Notes under the pieces: generated by a model | The model's database searches: none | The model's input: the letters and a program-made list of their open reading frames with translations, nothing else | Told to the model about the DNA's origin: nothing | Shown: positions 1 to 9,845 of the stretch, one piece after another | Layout: each line of letters opens with the position of its first letter | Numbering within the stretch: position 1 is the stretch's first letter | Made by a program: the position numbers and the translations under genes | Assembly: GCA_039024435.1 (NCBI GenBank) | Contig: JBCCQH010000005.1 | Location: 1 to 64,000 of the forward strand | Reading direction: 5' to 3' | DNA from: JBCCQH01 sp039024435 | GTDB taxonomy: Bacteria > Bacteroidota > Bacteroidia > J057 > JADKCL01 | Length of the DNA: 64,000 bases

Positions 1-1560
1 CGGGGACTGCAATGGAGCAACCTGCTCGGCGCGAGATTCAGACGGAGCTTCCGGTGCCAGGATGGACGGTCCCCCCGCCGTCGGCACAAAAGCCGGATTT
101 GTCCGCAAAGGCGGAGGCACTGGGGCTTCGAGTGCCTTCCGCAAGGAGACCTGGACCGCTTGGGGGATCGCCCGGCGATCAATTGCAGCCGCGATTGCCA
201 ATCGCTCCGTTTGGTTCAGGCCCTGGATGGCGTGGGAAATGCGGGCGATAAACCGCTCCCCAATCTCCCCCCCAGCAAACGCGCGATTTTCATCCGCCAG
301 AAAAAAGCTGGTCACCGCCAACAAACTGGCAAAAATGGGTTTCAGGGCAGTGGCCTCCCGTACGGCTACCGGATAGGCAGCGATGCGGTCCAACAGCGGT
401 TGCGCCGGAACTCGCCCGAGCATTTGCCTCAGATGTTCCAGCAATACCGGTCGCAAGTGGGCTTGAAATGCCGGAATTTCCAGCGCCCGCAACCAATGCA
501 GGCGAAACTGCGCATTTTTCGATTGGAGCTGCTGCAGTACGACTTGCTGCACTTCCTCCGGGCGGTAGCGGGCCGCCCAGGGCGGCAATGAACCGTAACG
601 CAGATAATATTGGGCGACCTCACGCTCAGATTGCCGGGTCGTCCGCCGGGGATTCGGCTTCCGCCCCCGCGCTTCCTCGGGCTTGAGCGTGGTTCCAGCC
701 ACGGCGGTCTGTAACCAATCCGCCTGGACCGGGGAAAGTCCGGCCGCCGCAACTTCCACTGCGGGCGCTTCACCGGCAGCTTTTTCCGAAGTCGAACGCA
801 GGTGCAGGACTGCCGTTTGCTCGGCCTCGGCCAGGTGCGGCAGCAACTCCCGCAAAAACTGGGCGGGATCCGGGGGAATCGCTCCGGTATTGAGCAGTTC
901 CGCGAGTCCCCGATAGATCTGCCCCAAAATTGCGGTGAGCGGGGTGCTCTTTCGGCGGTAGCGAAGGTATTTTACCAAACCCCGAATCGCGGTAAAGTGA
1001 AAGGGCGGCACCCCGGTAAACACGCCCTGCATGACCCGGTGCAACTGCGTTTCCGGCAGATTTTGGCTAAGGCGGGCGATGATGGGGGACGATTTTCCGT
1101 GTGCTTGCAACCAACGCGCCAGTGCTTCGGTGGCCTTTTCCTGGGCGGCGGCAAACAGTTTTTCCACCGATTCGCCGGTTTGCGGGCGGTGCCACCAGGG
1201 GAAGCGGCCAGTCCGCAAAAACTCAGTCAAAGCCCGGAATTCCGGATTCGTCGGCTCCCCACTCGCCACCGCGGACCCCGCCAATTCTTCTTCTTTTGCC
1301 CGCCCCAATGATTTTTGCAGGGACTCCCGGAAGGCCGGGGGAAATTCCGCTGGATAGCGATCCACCGGAATTGGGGGTACTTCGACCACCAGTTGATCCA
1401 GGCGCAAGACCTGATGGGGTCCACAAATCTGGTCAAGGGCGGCTTCGATTTCCCGCAACAAAACGCTGCGCACACTTTCGTAGAGGGTCTGGTCCTCGAC
1501 CCCGTCCCGGCGCGTCACCTCAATGGCTAGGCGCTGGATGCTGTGGCGGTTATTTTCCAT
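1..1560 (-). CDS. eCIS tape-measure protein (partial, C-terminus off window)
   Basis: An open frame runs from ATG at 1560 to the window edge without a stop, about 520 residues. The N-terminus (IQRLAIEV, then a helix, then LRLDQLVVEV near residues 52-61) matches the start of contractile-injection-system tape-measure proteins. The family's repeated signature L-R-x-G-x-(L/F)-P-x-W occurs near residue 114 (FLRTGRFPWW) and near 315 (YYLRYGSLPPWA). Such proteins are thought to set tube length inside the particle. Its ATG overlaps the stop of the upstream baseplate gene by 11 bases, so it belongs to the same operon. The middle is Pro/Ala-rich. The C-terminus is missing only because the window ends. 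Confidence 0.85.
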   Translation of the reverse strand, partial: MENNRHSIQRLAIEVTRRDGVEDQTLYESVRSVLLREIEAALDQICGPHQVLRLDQLVVEVPPIPVDRYPAEFPPAFRESLQKSLGRAKEEELAGSAVASGEPTNPEFRALTEFLRTGRFPWWHRPQTGESVEKLFAAAQEKATEALARWLQAHGKSSPIIARLSQNLPETQLHRVMQGVFTGVPPFHFTAIRGLVKYLRYRRKSTPLTAILGQIYRGLAELLNTGAIPPDPAQFLRELLPHLAEAEQTAVLHLRSTSEKAAGEAPAVEVAAAGLSPVQADWLQTAVAGTTLKPEEARGRKPNPRRTTRQSEREVAQYYLRYGSLPPWAARYRPEEVQQVVLQQLQSKNAQFRLHWLRALEIPAFQAHLRPVLLEHLRQMLGRVPAQPLLDRIAAYPVAVREATALKPIFASLLAVTSFFLADENRAFAGGEIGERFIARISHAIQGLNQTERLAIAAAIDRRAIPQAVQVSLRKALEAPVPPPLRTNPAFVPTAGGPSILAPEAPSESRAEQVAPLQSP

Positions 1561-4500
1561 GGCGGGTGATCAATTCCAGGAGGCCATTGCCGAGTTCGGT
1601 AAGTTCTTTTTCCAGATCGCGCAGCGCAGACTCCGCACGGTGGGAAGCAGCGGAATCGGAAGGTTGAGCTTCGGAACGCTGGGCCTGCCAGGCTTTGCGT
1701 TGGAGGAGGAAACGGCGGTATTTGTTCTCAAACTCTGCCAGTTCAGAGTGGTCCATCCAGCGGACATTGACGACCAGATGGGCCGGGGCAAAGGCGTAGA
1801 TGGTTTTTTCCACGTAGGAGCGCAGGAGGCGGTTTTGGAAACGGCGCGGCCAGCTCGGCAGGAGCACGGTGATGATATTTGACCAGGGATCATCGGTGCC
1901 CCAGAGCAGCTCTTTTTGTCGGGTGTGAAAGCGCAGGCGGGGATTTGCGTAGAGGTTGCTGCGGAATTGACGGCGGAAATAGCCTACCGAGTAGTCCCGG
2001 AATTCGCGCACGATTTCCTCCAGGGTGGCAGCATCCCGGGCGCGAATGGGTTGATAGCTGCGGAAAATGACCTGGGATTCGGGATGGCGGAATTGCAGGA
2101 AAGCCCCCCCCTCAGTAGCGACTTGCTCGTAGTTGTCGGGATCGGAGCCAGCTTCAAACATGCTGCTGAGGGCGACTTGTGAGGCCCGCATCCCCCCGGC
2201 CGCTTCGGTTTCCACGGTGCGGAACAGCTTTTCTGCCTGGCTGTTGTGGGCCACGGTCAATTCGTAAAGCGCACGAAAATCGCGCACGTAGTCCTGGATG
2301 CGGGCATTGGCGCCCTCGCGGGACTCGATGAACAGTGGCCCGAGCAAATTGAATCCGGGGCACTGCAACATCACCTTGTACTGGTTGCGGTTGACTTTGA
2401 AGACGCGGTAACTTTCGGCAGTTCGCCCCAGATCCAAGGCGGTCAACAGGGCTTCCTCCCGCTCGTCCCAGTTCCGCAGTTCTCGGCTTTCGAAGAGGAG
2501 TTCCCCACTCTCGGGCGAGTGGATGGCAAAGCCAAACTCGGAGCAGGAGCGCAGGGGCCGCAGCGCGAGGTGCTCGACGAGGTAGAGGCATTCCGCTTCC
2601 TCGCCGGCCCGGCGGATGCGCGCGGCAATTGTTTCCGCATCGACGTCCATGCGGCGCTGGCGCCGACGCGGGGGAGCCAGCATCCCGACGACCTGGCCCG
2701 ATTCGTCCCGCAACTCAAATCTTTTCTGGCGACCGGTCGCCCGTAGGTTTTGGGGGTCTGAGCCCAACCGGAACAGATCCAAAATCGCCTTGTCCCCACT
2801 GGTATCGAACATCTCGATGTCGAGAAAGCCATCTTTGCGTCCGGCCCGGGCCGCTGCTTCCGCCAGCAAAAACCGCTCCTCGGACCAGTAGTTCAGGTGA
2901 TTCAGGGGCCGGGCCGCGATGCGGAATATCTGCCGCAAAATCGATTCCAGCCCGGACACATTTTCTTCCACTGCCAGTTCGCCCGGTGCGCCTTCGGGGG
3001 CCGCCTCGCCGGAGGTATTGAACGGTCCCAGGTCCGCACCAGTTCCCCCGGAGCGGCTGGTAAAGGCAAACGAATTCAACATCTGCAATTTGCTGTCGAT
3101 CCGTTGCTTGAGGGTGGGACTTTCTGAGCCGGTAAAGTGAAAATCGGCGGCGTCAATCGCAAACCGCGCCAGCAGGTGGTCGAGCATCTGGTTGCGCCGT
3201 TCCATGAATCCCAACTGCGATTCGATGGCTTGGTAGAGGCGTTCGTCCAGTTCTTTGATGCCCTCCAGGTAGCGATTGCCCCCGTGCTCGGCAGCAAATA
3301 CTCTCCAGACATCTCCCGCGAGTTCGGTATCGTGGCGGGAGATTCCGGAATTGCGCTGAAATTGCTTCCATTCCAGATAGCCCTGGCGGAATTCGTCCCA
3401 TTCCCGGCGCAGGGCCTTTTCGTCTTCCAGGTCGACGTGGCGCTGGATGAAGCGGTTCACAAAAGGCTGAAATAGGTACTCCGCTCCCGGCACGTCAAAC
3501 AAGCCCTGGTAGAACCGGGTCTGATCGATTTGGTCAATGGAAAAGAGTTCCTTGAGGTGGGCGACCTGGGAGAAAAAGTTGGCGAGGCATTGCTCAAAGA
3601 AGAGCAAAAAGCCTTGGAACTGCTTGGCCTGGCCCCGGCGTTGGGGGGTCGCCGAGGCGGGCAGACCGGTATCCCCGATGCCGTAGACGCGGGGAAATTC
3701 ATTTTGCAGCGAATGGTAGGCTTCGGGGGCGAGGAATTGGCCTGAGCCCACGCGGTATTCCTCAGATTTGTAGACGGTGCGCAGGCGGCCCAAGGCCCCA
3801 AGGGCATTTTTGGCCGATTGCAAGGACCCGGCGTAAAGGCGCACCCCGGCTTTGTTGAACATCTCGATGCGAGAGCCTTCCCGGTCCAGTACCGGAACCT
3901 TGCCGTGCTCGACTTTGCAGATCCAGGGGTGGTAATTGTTGAAACGGTCAAATATCCCACAGTGCTTCACTTCTTCCACCTCCGGCAGCTCCGCCATCAT
4001 CTGCAGTACGTCGGAGGTCCGGATCTCTTGCCGCAGGGCAAGCTTTTCTTTGAGGTCCTCGCGGATCGCGCCAAAGATCAGGCGGGGGCCGTTGAGGATG
4101 TCTTCCATTGCCATACCGTCGGCGAGGAGATCGGTATGCTTGTGAAATTCGACCGGTGGAGAAAGGTATTCGCGCAGTGCGTGGACCAAATCGGCCAACA
4201 ACTGCTGCTCATCGATGTTGTCTCCAACCTCGACACTGAGGTTGAACCGGACCGAAGTTTCCTCCAAAAAGTGGATCTCGTCGAGGTCTTCGCAAAGGTT
4301 GCGGTTGGTGCGCAGCAACCGTCCCGGGTCATTGGCAAAGGCAATCGCTCCGTTGCTGTGGTAAAGGTCCATGATCTTGAAGCGCAAATCTTCGGGATCC
4401 GCGCCTTCTTCCATCTGGACTTCGAGATCAAAAATGCCGTGAAAATCCGGGTTGCGCCGCGAGGGGACCATCCGGGCGATCCGGATGCCTTCGATGTTCA

Positions 4501-4822
4501 GGAAAAGCCGGTTGTAGTCTTCGGCGGTGACCGCCGCGCTGGGCAGGATCTGGTCCGGGGCGAAGAAAGCCGAGGTGGGCGCTTTTTCCTCGCCGGGAGA
4601 GGTAAGCAGGTCCTTGACCGGGAAGCGGGTCCGAAAACCCAACTCGGTGATGGCGTAGCTTAGGATTTCCACCAAGGTCACTCCGGGATCGTGGACGTTG
4701 TAATCGGTCCAGATCTTGCCCGACAACTGCTGCAATGCCTCAATTCCCGTCGATTGCAAGTGGTCGAAATCGAGGGAATCGTGGCTGGGCGTTTTGCGCG
4801 GTATGCGGGCGGAAGAATCCAA
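1550..4822 (-). CDS. eCIS baseplate protein, Afp12-like
   Basis: A 1090-aa protein with no signal peptide. The N-terminus carries the WTDYNVHDPGVTLVE-type segment near residues 37-51, which is common to large baseplate wedge proteins of eCIS and related phage-tail-like particles. In Afp/PVC systems, Afp11 and Afp12 form the hexameric baseplate around the spike hub. The length suits an Afp12-like role. It lies 3 bp after the fibre-like gene and overlaps the tape-measure gene, the order expected in Bacteroidota eCIS loci. The C-terminal 40 residues are charged and probably helical. The assignment rests on the N-terminal motif, size and position rather than a full domain match. Confidence 0.8.
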   Translation of the reverse strand: MDSSARIPRKTPSHDSLDFDHLQSTGIEALQQLSGKIWTDYNVHDPGVTLVEILSYAITELGFRTRFPVKDLLTSPGEEKAPTSAFFAPDQILPSAAVTAEDYNRLFLNIEGIRIARMVPSRRNPDFHGIFDLEVQMEEGADPEDLRFKIMDLYHSNGAIAFANDPGRLLRTNRNLCEDLDEIHFLEETSVRFNLSVEVGDNIDEQQLLADLVHALREYLSPPVEFHKHTDLLADGMAMEDILNGPRLIFGAIREDLKEKLALRQEIRTSDVLQMMAELPEVEEVKHCGIFDRFNNYHPWICKVEHGKVPVLDREGSRIEMFNKAGVRLYAGSLQSAKNALGALGRLRTVYKSEEYRVGSGQFLAPEAYHSLQNEFPRVYGIGDTGLPASATPQRRGQAKQFQGFLLFFEQCLANFFSQVAHLKELFSIDQIDQTRFYQGLFDVPGAEYLFQPFVNRFIQRHVDLEDEKALRREWDEFRQGYLEWKQFQRNSGISRHDTELAGDVWRVFAAEHGGNRYLEGIKELDERLYQAIESQLGFMERRNQMLDHLLARFAIDAADFHFTGSESPTLKQRIDSKLQMLNSFAFTSRSGGTGADLGPFNTSGEAAPEGAPGELAVEENVSGLESILRQIFRIAARPLNHLNYWSEERFLLAEAAARAGRKDGFLDIEMFDTSGDKAILDLFRLGSDPQNLRATGRQKRFELRDESGQVVGMLAPPRRRQRRMDVDAETIAARIRRAGEEAECLYLVEHLALRPLRSCSEFGFAIHSPESGELLFESRELRNWDEREEALLTALDLGRTAESYRVFKVNRNQYKVMLQCPGFNLLGPLFIESREGANARIQDYVRDFRALYELTVAHNSQAEKLFRTVETEAAGGMRASQVALSSMFEAGSDPDNYEQVATEGGAFLQFRHPESQVIFRSYQPIRARDAATLEEIVREFRDYSVGYFRRQFRSNLYANPRLRFHTRQKELLWGTDDPWSNIITVLLPSWPRRFQNRLLRSYVEKTIYAFAPAHLVVNVRWMDHSELAEFENKYRRFLLQRKAWQAQRSEAQPSDSAASHRAESALRDLEKELTELGNGLLELITRHGK

Positions 4823-4825
4823 TGT

Positions 4826-5626
4826 TTAATCCTTGGGGGGAGGCGGTAGCAGATTGGTAAGCCGGTATTCAAATTGGACACCGCGCATGGGGCGACGGGT
4901 CCGGATTTCCAGACGGGGCTGCACCGGCAAGCCTTCCCAGCGCAATTCCAGCCGGTGCCGGCGCTTCGAGTAGTAGTAAGAGGACAGGGTAATGCCGCGG
5001 CGATTGGGCAGCTTGAAAAACGCCCGCAGGCCCGTAGCTCCCCGGGGAAAAGCCCCGACGCAGACTGCGTGGAGCGCCGCGTGGTAAATGCTTTCGCGGG
5101 GGGATTTGGTGTAGGCCATGACTTCGTAAGCAAAGTAGCCTTCGGGGCCGTCGTGGTTTTCCCGGGGCAGAATATTGAACCACTGACCGGTCGCATCGAG
5201 GGTGCCCCGCTCGAAGGTTCCCACCCGCGCCTTCATCCCTACGGTTCCGTTAACATCGAGGGAAAATTTCGGAGCGACTTCATCCACCCCAATGCCGGAG
5301 CCCGTCCGGATGAACAACCGGCTGCGCGGCACCGTCTTGCGTCCGGCAATGTCCTGGTCCGACTCCCCAATGTCCAACCCGGGGGTCTGAACGGGACTTT
5401 GGCGGTGAATGTACCAGGTCGGGCCATCTGCTTCAGGGCTGGCGTAGAACCCCAACAGGTTGTTTTCTGAACCCTCATAAATGGTCACCCCGCCGCCGGG
5501 ATCGCCCTCAATCCGGTCATCGACCAGATTGGCCATGGAATCGATCAGATCGTGGAAATCCTGTTCATCGGGGATGTTTCCTTTGCTGAAAATGTTCTTC
5601 AGTTGCGTTCTGGATTGCTTTCCCAT
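4826..5626 (-). CDS. eCIS-associated fibre-like protein with GIG/NG beta motif
   Basis: A 266-aa protein with no signal peptide. The first 35 residues (KNIFSKGNIPDEQDFHDLID region) form a helical segment that I associate with tail-fibre-like proteins of Bacteroidota eCIS loci. Near residue 120 is a GIGVDEVAPKFSLDVNG segment, the short beta motif (GIGTxxPxxxLxVNG) usually found in trimeric fibres and S74-chaperone proteins. The rest is predicted beta-rich and ends in a proline run. It sits between the two large baseplate genes with 3-4 bp gaps, so a role at the baseplate periphery, such as a short fibre or adaptor, is plausible but inferred. No enzymatic motif is visible. Confidence 0.55.
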   Translation of the reverse strand: MGKQSRTQLKNIFSKGNIPDEQDFHDLIDSMANLVDDRIEGDPGGGVTIYEGSENNLLGFYASPEADGPTWYIHRQSPVQTPGLDIGESDQDIAGRKTVPRSRLFIRTGSGIGVDEVAPKFSLDVNGTVGMKARVGTFERGTLDATGQWFNILPRENHDGPEGYFAYEVMAYTKSPRESIYHAALHAVCVGAFPRGATGLRAFFKLPNRRGITLSSYYYSKRRHRLELRWEGLPVQPRLEIRTRRPMRGVQFEYRLTNLLPPPPKD

Positions 5627-5630
5627 CGGT

Positions 5631-8600
5631 TCAGTTCCATTTGAGTTTAAAGTTGATGTTCTGGCCGGGCACAGGTTTGTGGTCCGGAATGATCAAATCT
5701 TTTTCGATCATGACCCGCTCGATGCCTTCTTCTACGATGACTTCGCCGGACGGAATCGTCAGGTCAATGCCCGCGGCATAGTGCCCGATCCCTTCCAGTT
5801 GGGCACCAGTCTCGCCGATCAGTTCAAAGTGGTGGCGTGCCGCCGAAACCATAATTGCCCCCGGCGACAAAGGCGCGACGACTTGCTCGGTAGACCCGGT
5901 GTAATTTCCCGGAACCAGAGCATCGTCGACGAAGTGAAAGATCGAGAAGTTGGCGATATAATCGATGTAGGGGCGGCTGTCGAGGAAGCGGATCACCTGA
6001 GCGGCGTAGATTTTTTGTCCGGGCTGAATTTCAGCCCCTTCTTCGAACAGCCAGGGCGTGATCAAGCGGCTCAGTTCTTCGTTGAGCTTGTTCTTGTAAT
6101 AGGTGATGTCGTCGAATCCGGGAGCAAATTTCACCCGCAGATTTACCCGAACGGTTTCGAGAGCGGCGTTGCGGGCGCGCACGGTCACAAACGGTGAAGT
6201 CCGCCGGTCGAGGAATTCTTCCATTTGTTCCAGCAGGGCCTTGCTCACCCGCGGGATGCGCCGCAGTTCAATGTCGCGCTTGCGCACCCGGGGAATCACA
6301 ATCACCAGCACCGATCCCGGCGCAAATTCAAACTCTTCGTCCAGGTGGCTGAGGCAAATCACCTTTTCGATGGAAGGGAATTCTTCCAGCAACAGGGACT
6401 CAAAGTCCCAGGCTTTCAGGCCGCGGTCCTTGTGGCGCAGCCGTTCGCTGACCCGGGTGAGGAAGGCGCTCCGGCTTTCCGCGGCGCGGCCCCCAAAAGA
6501 AATCGCCGGTTGCTGGACGCTTGCCACCCGCACGTCGCCCGGATACAGGTTGGTGATCGTCCCGACCGGTAGGTGGTTTTCGTAGTGCTGGGGATCATTG
6601 TCCCGGTCCACAAAGGTGGCGAGAGCCGCCTGGGTGTGGACATTCAGCAGATTCCGAGCAAATAGCAAGCCCACGGGAGAATAGCAGCGCAGCCAAAATT
6701 TTCCTGCCGGCAAAATTTCATTGGCGAGTACTTGATCGGCGATTTGAAAGCGGATCAACCCGGTCCGCGTCATGTTGCGGGTGGTATCGTAGCTGATTTG
6801 CTCGGGTTGCAAGCGGGTCCAGTGATTGCCGGAAGCGTAGGACCAGACCACGTTTTGGCTGGTGTCGTAGTCAAAGGTGCCGGCTTCATTGATTTCGAAC
6901 AATACAGCAACTTCCTCCCCGGCCCGGTAATGTTCCAACCCGAAATAAAGGTGGGTTCCCAAACGGTAATTGGTCAGAAAATGGTGCCATTCCCGCCCGA
7001 AATAGGGATTCAGAAATTCGCGGCCGTAGGGATGCTGGTGGTAAACGACATTGCGACTGCGGTCCCCCGGCACGCGGAAATTGATGGTGCAGGCGGCGGT
7101 ATAATCGAGGGAAACACTGCGCAAGCGGGGGGTGTACGGCTCATTCGGGGCGGGAACGTACTTGCGCTTCAGGATGCCCTGGGTACTCGCCCGGCCCACC
7201 AGTTCGGGATAAAGCCGGTGCCCAAAAGCCATCGACGGCCCCACGAGTTCCAGCCGCAAAAACCCGTTGAGGGTATCGCGGCGGTACATCAGCAACTCAC
7301 CCCGGGAAGCGTCGACTTGGATCTGGAACTTGTTCATGTCCAGATTCGTGATTTTGGTGACCTTGCTGACCCGGTGCTGCTTCTCCTCGTCCGGTCCCGG
7401 GGTATGGGGCAGAGTGTGAAACAGGCTCACTACCTGCCGGTCTTCGCGCGGTTTCCAGGTCTTGTTTTCCAGGATGCTGATCGCAATCTCAAAATCTTCG
7501 TTGCGGGCGATGCCCTGGTAATCTTCGTAGTACTCCACCAGTCCCTGGGGCAAGCCGGGTACCTCGAACCATTCCAGATTGATCTTCAGGGATTTGAGGT
7601 TTCGGTTGAAAATACGGGGGTGCCCCACGAAGAAGCAGGAACCCAGCGCGGGAAACGGCCCAAAAGGCTGAAACGGAACATTGGCATCCAGCGGGCCGAA
7701 GTCATTTTGCAGCACCAGGGAAGTCATGTCCAGCACCCGGACCTCGATCTCCACCCGCTCCACCAGCAAGTCGACCAGCGTGTGGTAAAGAAACGCCTTT
7801 TCCCGGCACAATTCCATCCGGAACAGGGGCACTTCCGCTTCCACCGCTCCGCCGTATTCGGGGTCCACGCAGGGGGCAATCGGCGGATCACCCGGACTGA
7901 ACAGGATCTCAAGTTCCAGCCGCGGATAGACGATCCGTCCGTTTTGGATGGGCGCTTTGAACTCGACGTTTTCCGGATCGACGGTGATCCATTCGCCTTC
8001 GGGACCGGTGTAGGTTACTGACAGCAGATCGCGAATGAGCTGCTGCACCTTGAGAAAACGCAGGTCCGGCGATCCGCCCTCCGGAATCGGACCGAGCACT
8101 TGCAAGGCCTCGTCAACGATGGTATCGCGGAACCCCGAGAAGGATTCATTTTCGAAATGGAACTCCATCCGGACCAACGAATTGGCGGGATCCAGGTCGA
8201 GGATCGGGCTACCAATCGCGATTCCCGGCAGGAAGGTCCCGATGCCTTCCAGCATTTGTTCCCGGGGATCGGGCGAGTGCTTGTTGACAAATACGGTGTC
8301 GACCTCCAGATCAGAGCGCGGGAAAATCGGCTTTCGCGGGGGTGTGCCATCGTGCAGGAGACAGCGGATATCGCCGATCTTGGTCTTGTTCAGTACGATA
8401 CCTTTGTTCAGTCGGTAGATCCGCTGGACCCCGGTCGCATCTTCACCGGCATCGAGCTGGATACCAGCAGGCAACAACAACTGGGTATTGTTTTGCGCCA
8501 GCTCAAAAACCACGTGGACCTGATCCGGCTTCCCCCCACGCTCCTTCAGTTGGAGGACTTCCCGGTAGTAATATTCCAAGTGCCGGTGGGTAAACTGATT

Positions 8601-9383
8601 CAGGTCGTTCCCGGCGATGCGCGCCATCTCATGAAAGGCGAGCAAGGTGGCCACGTGCGGCATGACATTGCCCGAATCCATCAATTCCTGCAACACTGCG
8701 ATCCCCCGGTCGCGCAGCAAGCGCACGTAGTCCAGCAAGCGAGTAAACAAGCGTTGCAGGCGGCGGTAGTTGGGATCATCCCCCCGCGCGATGTAGGTTT
8801 CGACCTGGGGGTCCGCTTCCCAATCCGACCCAAAATGCTGAAAATTCAGCGCTGACTGTACGTTCTGTAGCCCATCGGCACTCAAGACGTCTTCTAAATA
8901 TGCCTGAAACTCGATTCGCAGCTCCACGAACCGATCGCGGATCAGTTTGCGGATTTCGTGCCGGAAACTTTGGTGCATTCGGCTCGCCAGCCGCAGTTCC
9001 TCCACGTAGATGAACAGTTGGCCGACGGTCACAAATACCCGCTCCAATAGCTCCTGGCGCACTTCAGTGACGACATTGGTGCGCAATTGCTGCAAGAGAT
9101 CGGCAAAGGCGGTAGACATCGTGTCCGGCACAAACGACTTGAGGTGAATGAGCTTGATCGTAAGGTCCTCTTCAAACATTTCCGCCCAGCTTCCCTTGGG
9201 CTGGTCATTCGTATCGTAGAAGGTCACCAGAGGGGCAAAAGTCCTCAAAAAATGGGCAAATTCTGGGAGATTGACCATGCTGATGTCTAGGTATTCCGGA
9301 TCCAAGGCCGGCAACTTCCGGGTCGCCCGGCTGGTGCCCGGGTTGAGGAAAGATTGGTTGCGATCATTTAGGGGTCGGAGCAT
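5631..9383 (-). CDS. eCIS baseplate J-like protein, Afp11-like
   Basis: A 1250-aa protein, the largest of the operon. The C-terminal half contains the baseplate-J signature region: a GGRAAESRSAFLTR segment followed by RLRHKDRGLKAWDFE and a conserved EFPSIEKV stretch, near residues 950-1030. In eCIS this family forms the main baseplate wedge that connects sheath and hub. The N-terminal half is less conserved and unusually long, so it may carry extra wedge or fibre-attachment domains. It starts at ATG 9383, 21 bp after the gp25 gene, and is followed by the fibre-like gene after 4 bp. The frame is intact. Confidence 0.85.
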   Translation of the reverse strand: MLRPLNDRNQSFLNPGTSRATRKLPALDPEYLDISMVNLPEFAHFLRTFAPLVTFYDTNDQPKGSWAEMFEEDLTIKLIHLKSFVPDTMSTAFADLLQQLRTNVVTEVRQELLERVFVTVGQLFIYVEELRLASRMHQSFRHEIRKLIRDRFVELRIEFQAYLEDVLSADGLQNVQSALNFQHFGSDWEADPQVETYIARGDDPNYRRLQRLFTRLLDYVRLLRDRGIAVLQELMDSGNVMPHVATLLAFHEMARIAGNDLNQFTHRHLEYYYREVLQLKERGGKPDQVHVVFELAQNNTQLLLPAGIQLDAGEDATGVQRIYRLNKGIVLNKTKIGDIRCLLHDGTPPRKPIFPRSDLEVDTVFVNKHSPDPREQMLEGIGTFLPGIAIGSPILDLDPANSLVRMEFHFENESFSGFRDTIVDEALQVLGPIPEGGSPDLRFLKVQQLIRDLLSVTYTGPEGEWITVDPENVEFKAPIQNGRIVYPRLELEILFSPGDPPIAPCVDPEYGGAVEAEVPLFRMELCREKAFLYHTLVDLLVERVEIEVRVLDMTSLVLQNDFGPLDANVPFQPFGPFPALGSCFFVGHPRIFNRNLKSLKINLEWFEVPGLPQGLVEYYEDYQGIARNEDFEIAISILENKTWKPREDRQVVSLFHTLPHTPGPDEEKQHRVSKVTKITNLDMNKFQIQVDASRGELLMYRRDTLNGFLRLELVGPSMAFGHRLYPELVGRASTQGILKRKYVPAPNEPYTPRLRSVSLDYTAACTINFRVPGDRSRNVVYHQHPYGREFLNPYFGREWHHFLTNYRLGTHLYFGLEHYRAGEEVAVLFEINEAGTFDYDTSQNVVWSYASGNHWTRLQPEQISYDTTRNMTRTGLIRFQIADQVLANEILPAGKFWLRCYSPVGLLFARNLLNVHTQAALATFVDRDNDPQHYENHLPVGTITNLYPGDVRVASVQQPAISFGGRAAESRSAFLTRVSERLRHKDRGLKAWDFESLLLEEFPSIEKVICLSHLDEEFEFAPGSVLVIVIPRVRKRDIELRRIPRVSKALLEQMEEFLDRRTSPFVTVRARNAALETVRVNLRVKFAPGFDDITYYKNKLNEELSRLITPWLFEEGAEIQPGQKIYAAQVIRFLDSRPYIDYIANFSIFHFVDDALVPGNYTGSTEQVVAPLSPGAIMVSAARHHFELIGETGAQLEGIGHYAAGIDLTIPSGEVIVEEGIERVMIEKDLIIPDHKPVPGQNINFKLKWN

Positions 9384-9404
9384 GCGCAGATCAAAATTGG
9401 GTGA

Positions 9405-9842
9405 TTAGATATCGGTTGCCTCCAGCAAATAATAGGGGAAAACGAGGTTGGTGCGCGAGTTCGTTGCCCGAATCGTGTAATACAGGTGAAGGTACAGAAT
9501 GCCTTCCCAGGACTTGAGTTCAAAGATCACTTCGTCGAGCAGGACCCGCGGCTCGAAACGCAGCACCGCCCGCTCGATGATGTCTTTGATCCGGGTTTGC
9601 AGGCCCAGGGTCAGGCTCTCAAACATCAGATCGGTCAGGTCGACGCCGTACTCCGGGAACATCTTGCGCTCCCCGGGGTGGGTGCCCATCAGCAGGCGGA
9701 GGCTGTTTTCGATGTCGAGTGCTCCAGCGGTCAGTTCAAGGCCGCGGTTGATCTTGTCAAATTCTGGCGGAAAGCTCCATCCCCGTCCCAAAAAAGGATA
9801 GGTGAGTTCGCCAGCTTGGGTTCCGGTTTCTTCATTCCACAT
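9405..9842 (-). CDS. GPW/gp25-family baseplate protein, Afp9-like
   Basis: A 145-aa protein of the GPW/gp25 family. The signature HPGERKMFPEYG lies near residues 55-66, preceded by an N-terminal FLGRGWSFPPEF-type segment, and the protein ends in a beta-strand pair typical of the fold. In T4, eCIS and T6SS (TssE), this protein nucleates sheath polymerization at the baseplate. Length is normal for the family. It is separated by only 3 bp from the PAAR gene and followed by the baseplate-J gene, the standard eCIS order. No anomaly is seen. Confidence 0.92.
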   Translation of the reverse strand: MWNEETGTQAGELTYPFLGRGWSFPPEFDKINRGLELTAGALDIENSLRLLMGTHPGERKMFPEYGVDLTDLMFESLTLGLQTRIKDIIERAVLRFEPRVLLDEVIFELKSWEGILYLHLYYTIRATNSRTNLVFPYYLLEATDI

Positions 9843-9845
9843 GGG

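Noticed and set aside
6732..8021. A 429-codon plus-strand frame inside the baseplate-J gene
   Set aside because: No domain, shadow-like composition, and it lies wholly within a well-supported gene on the other strand.
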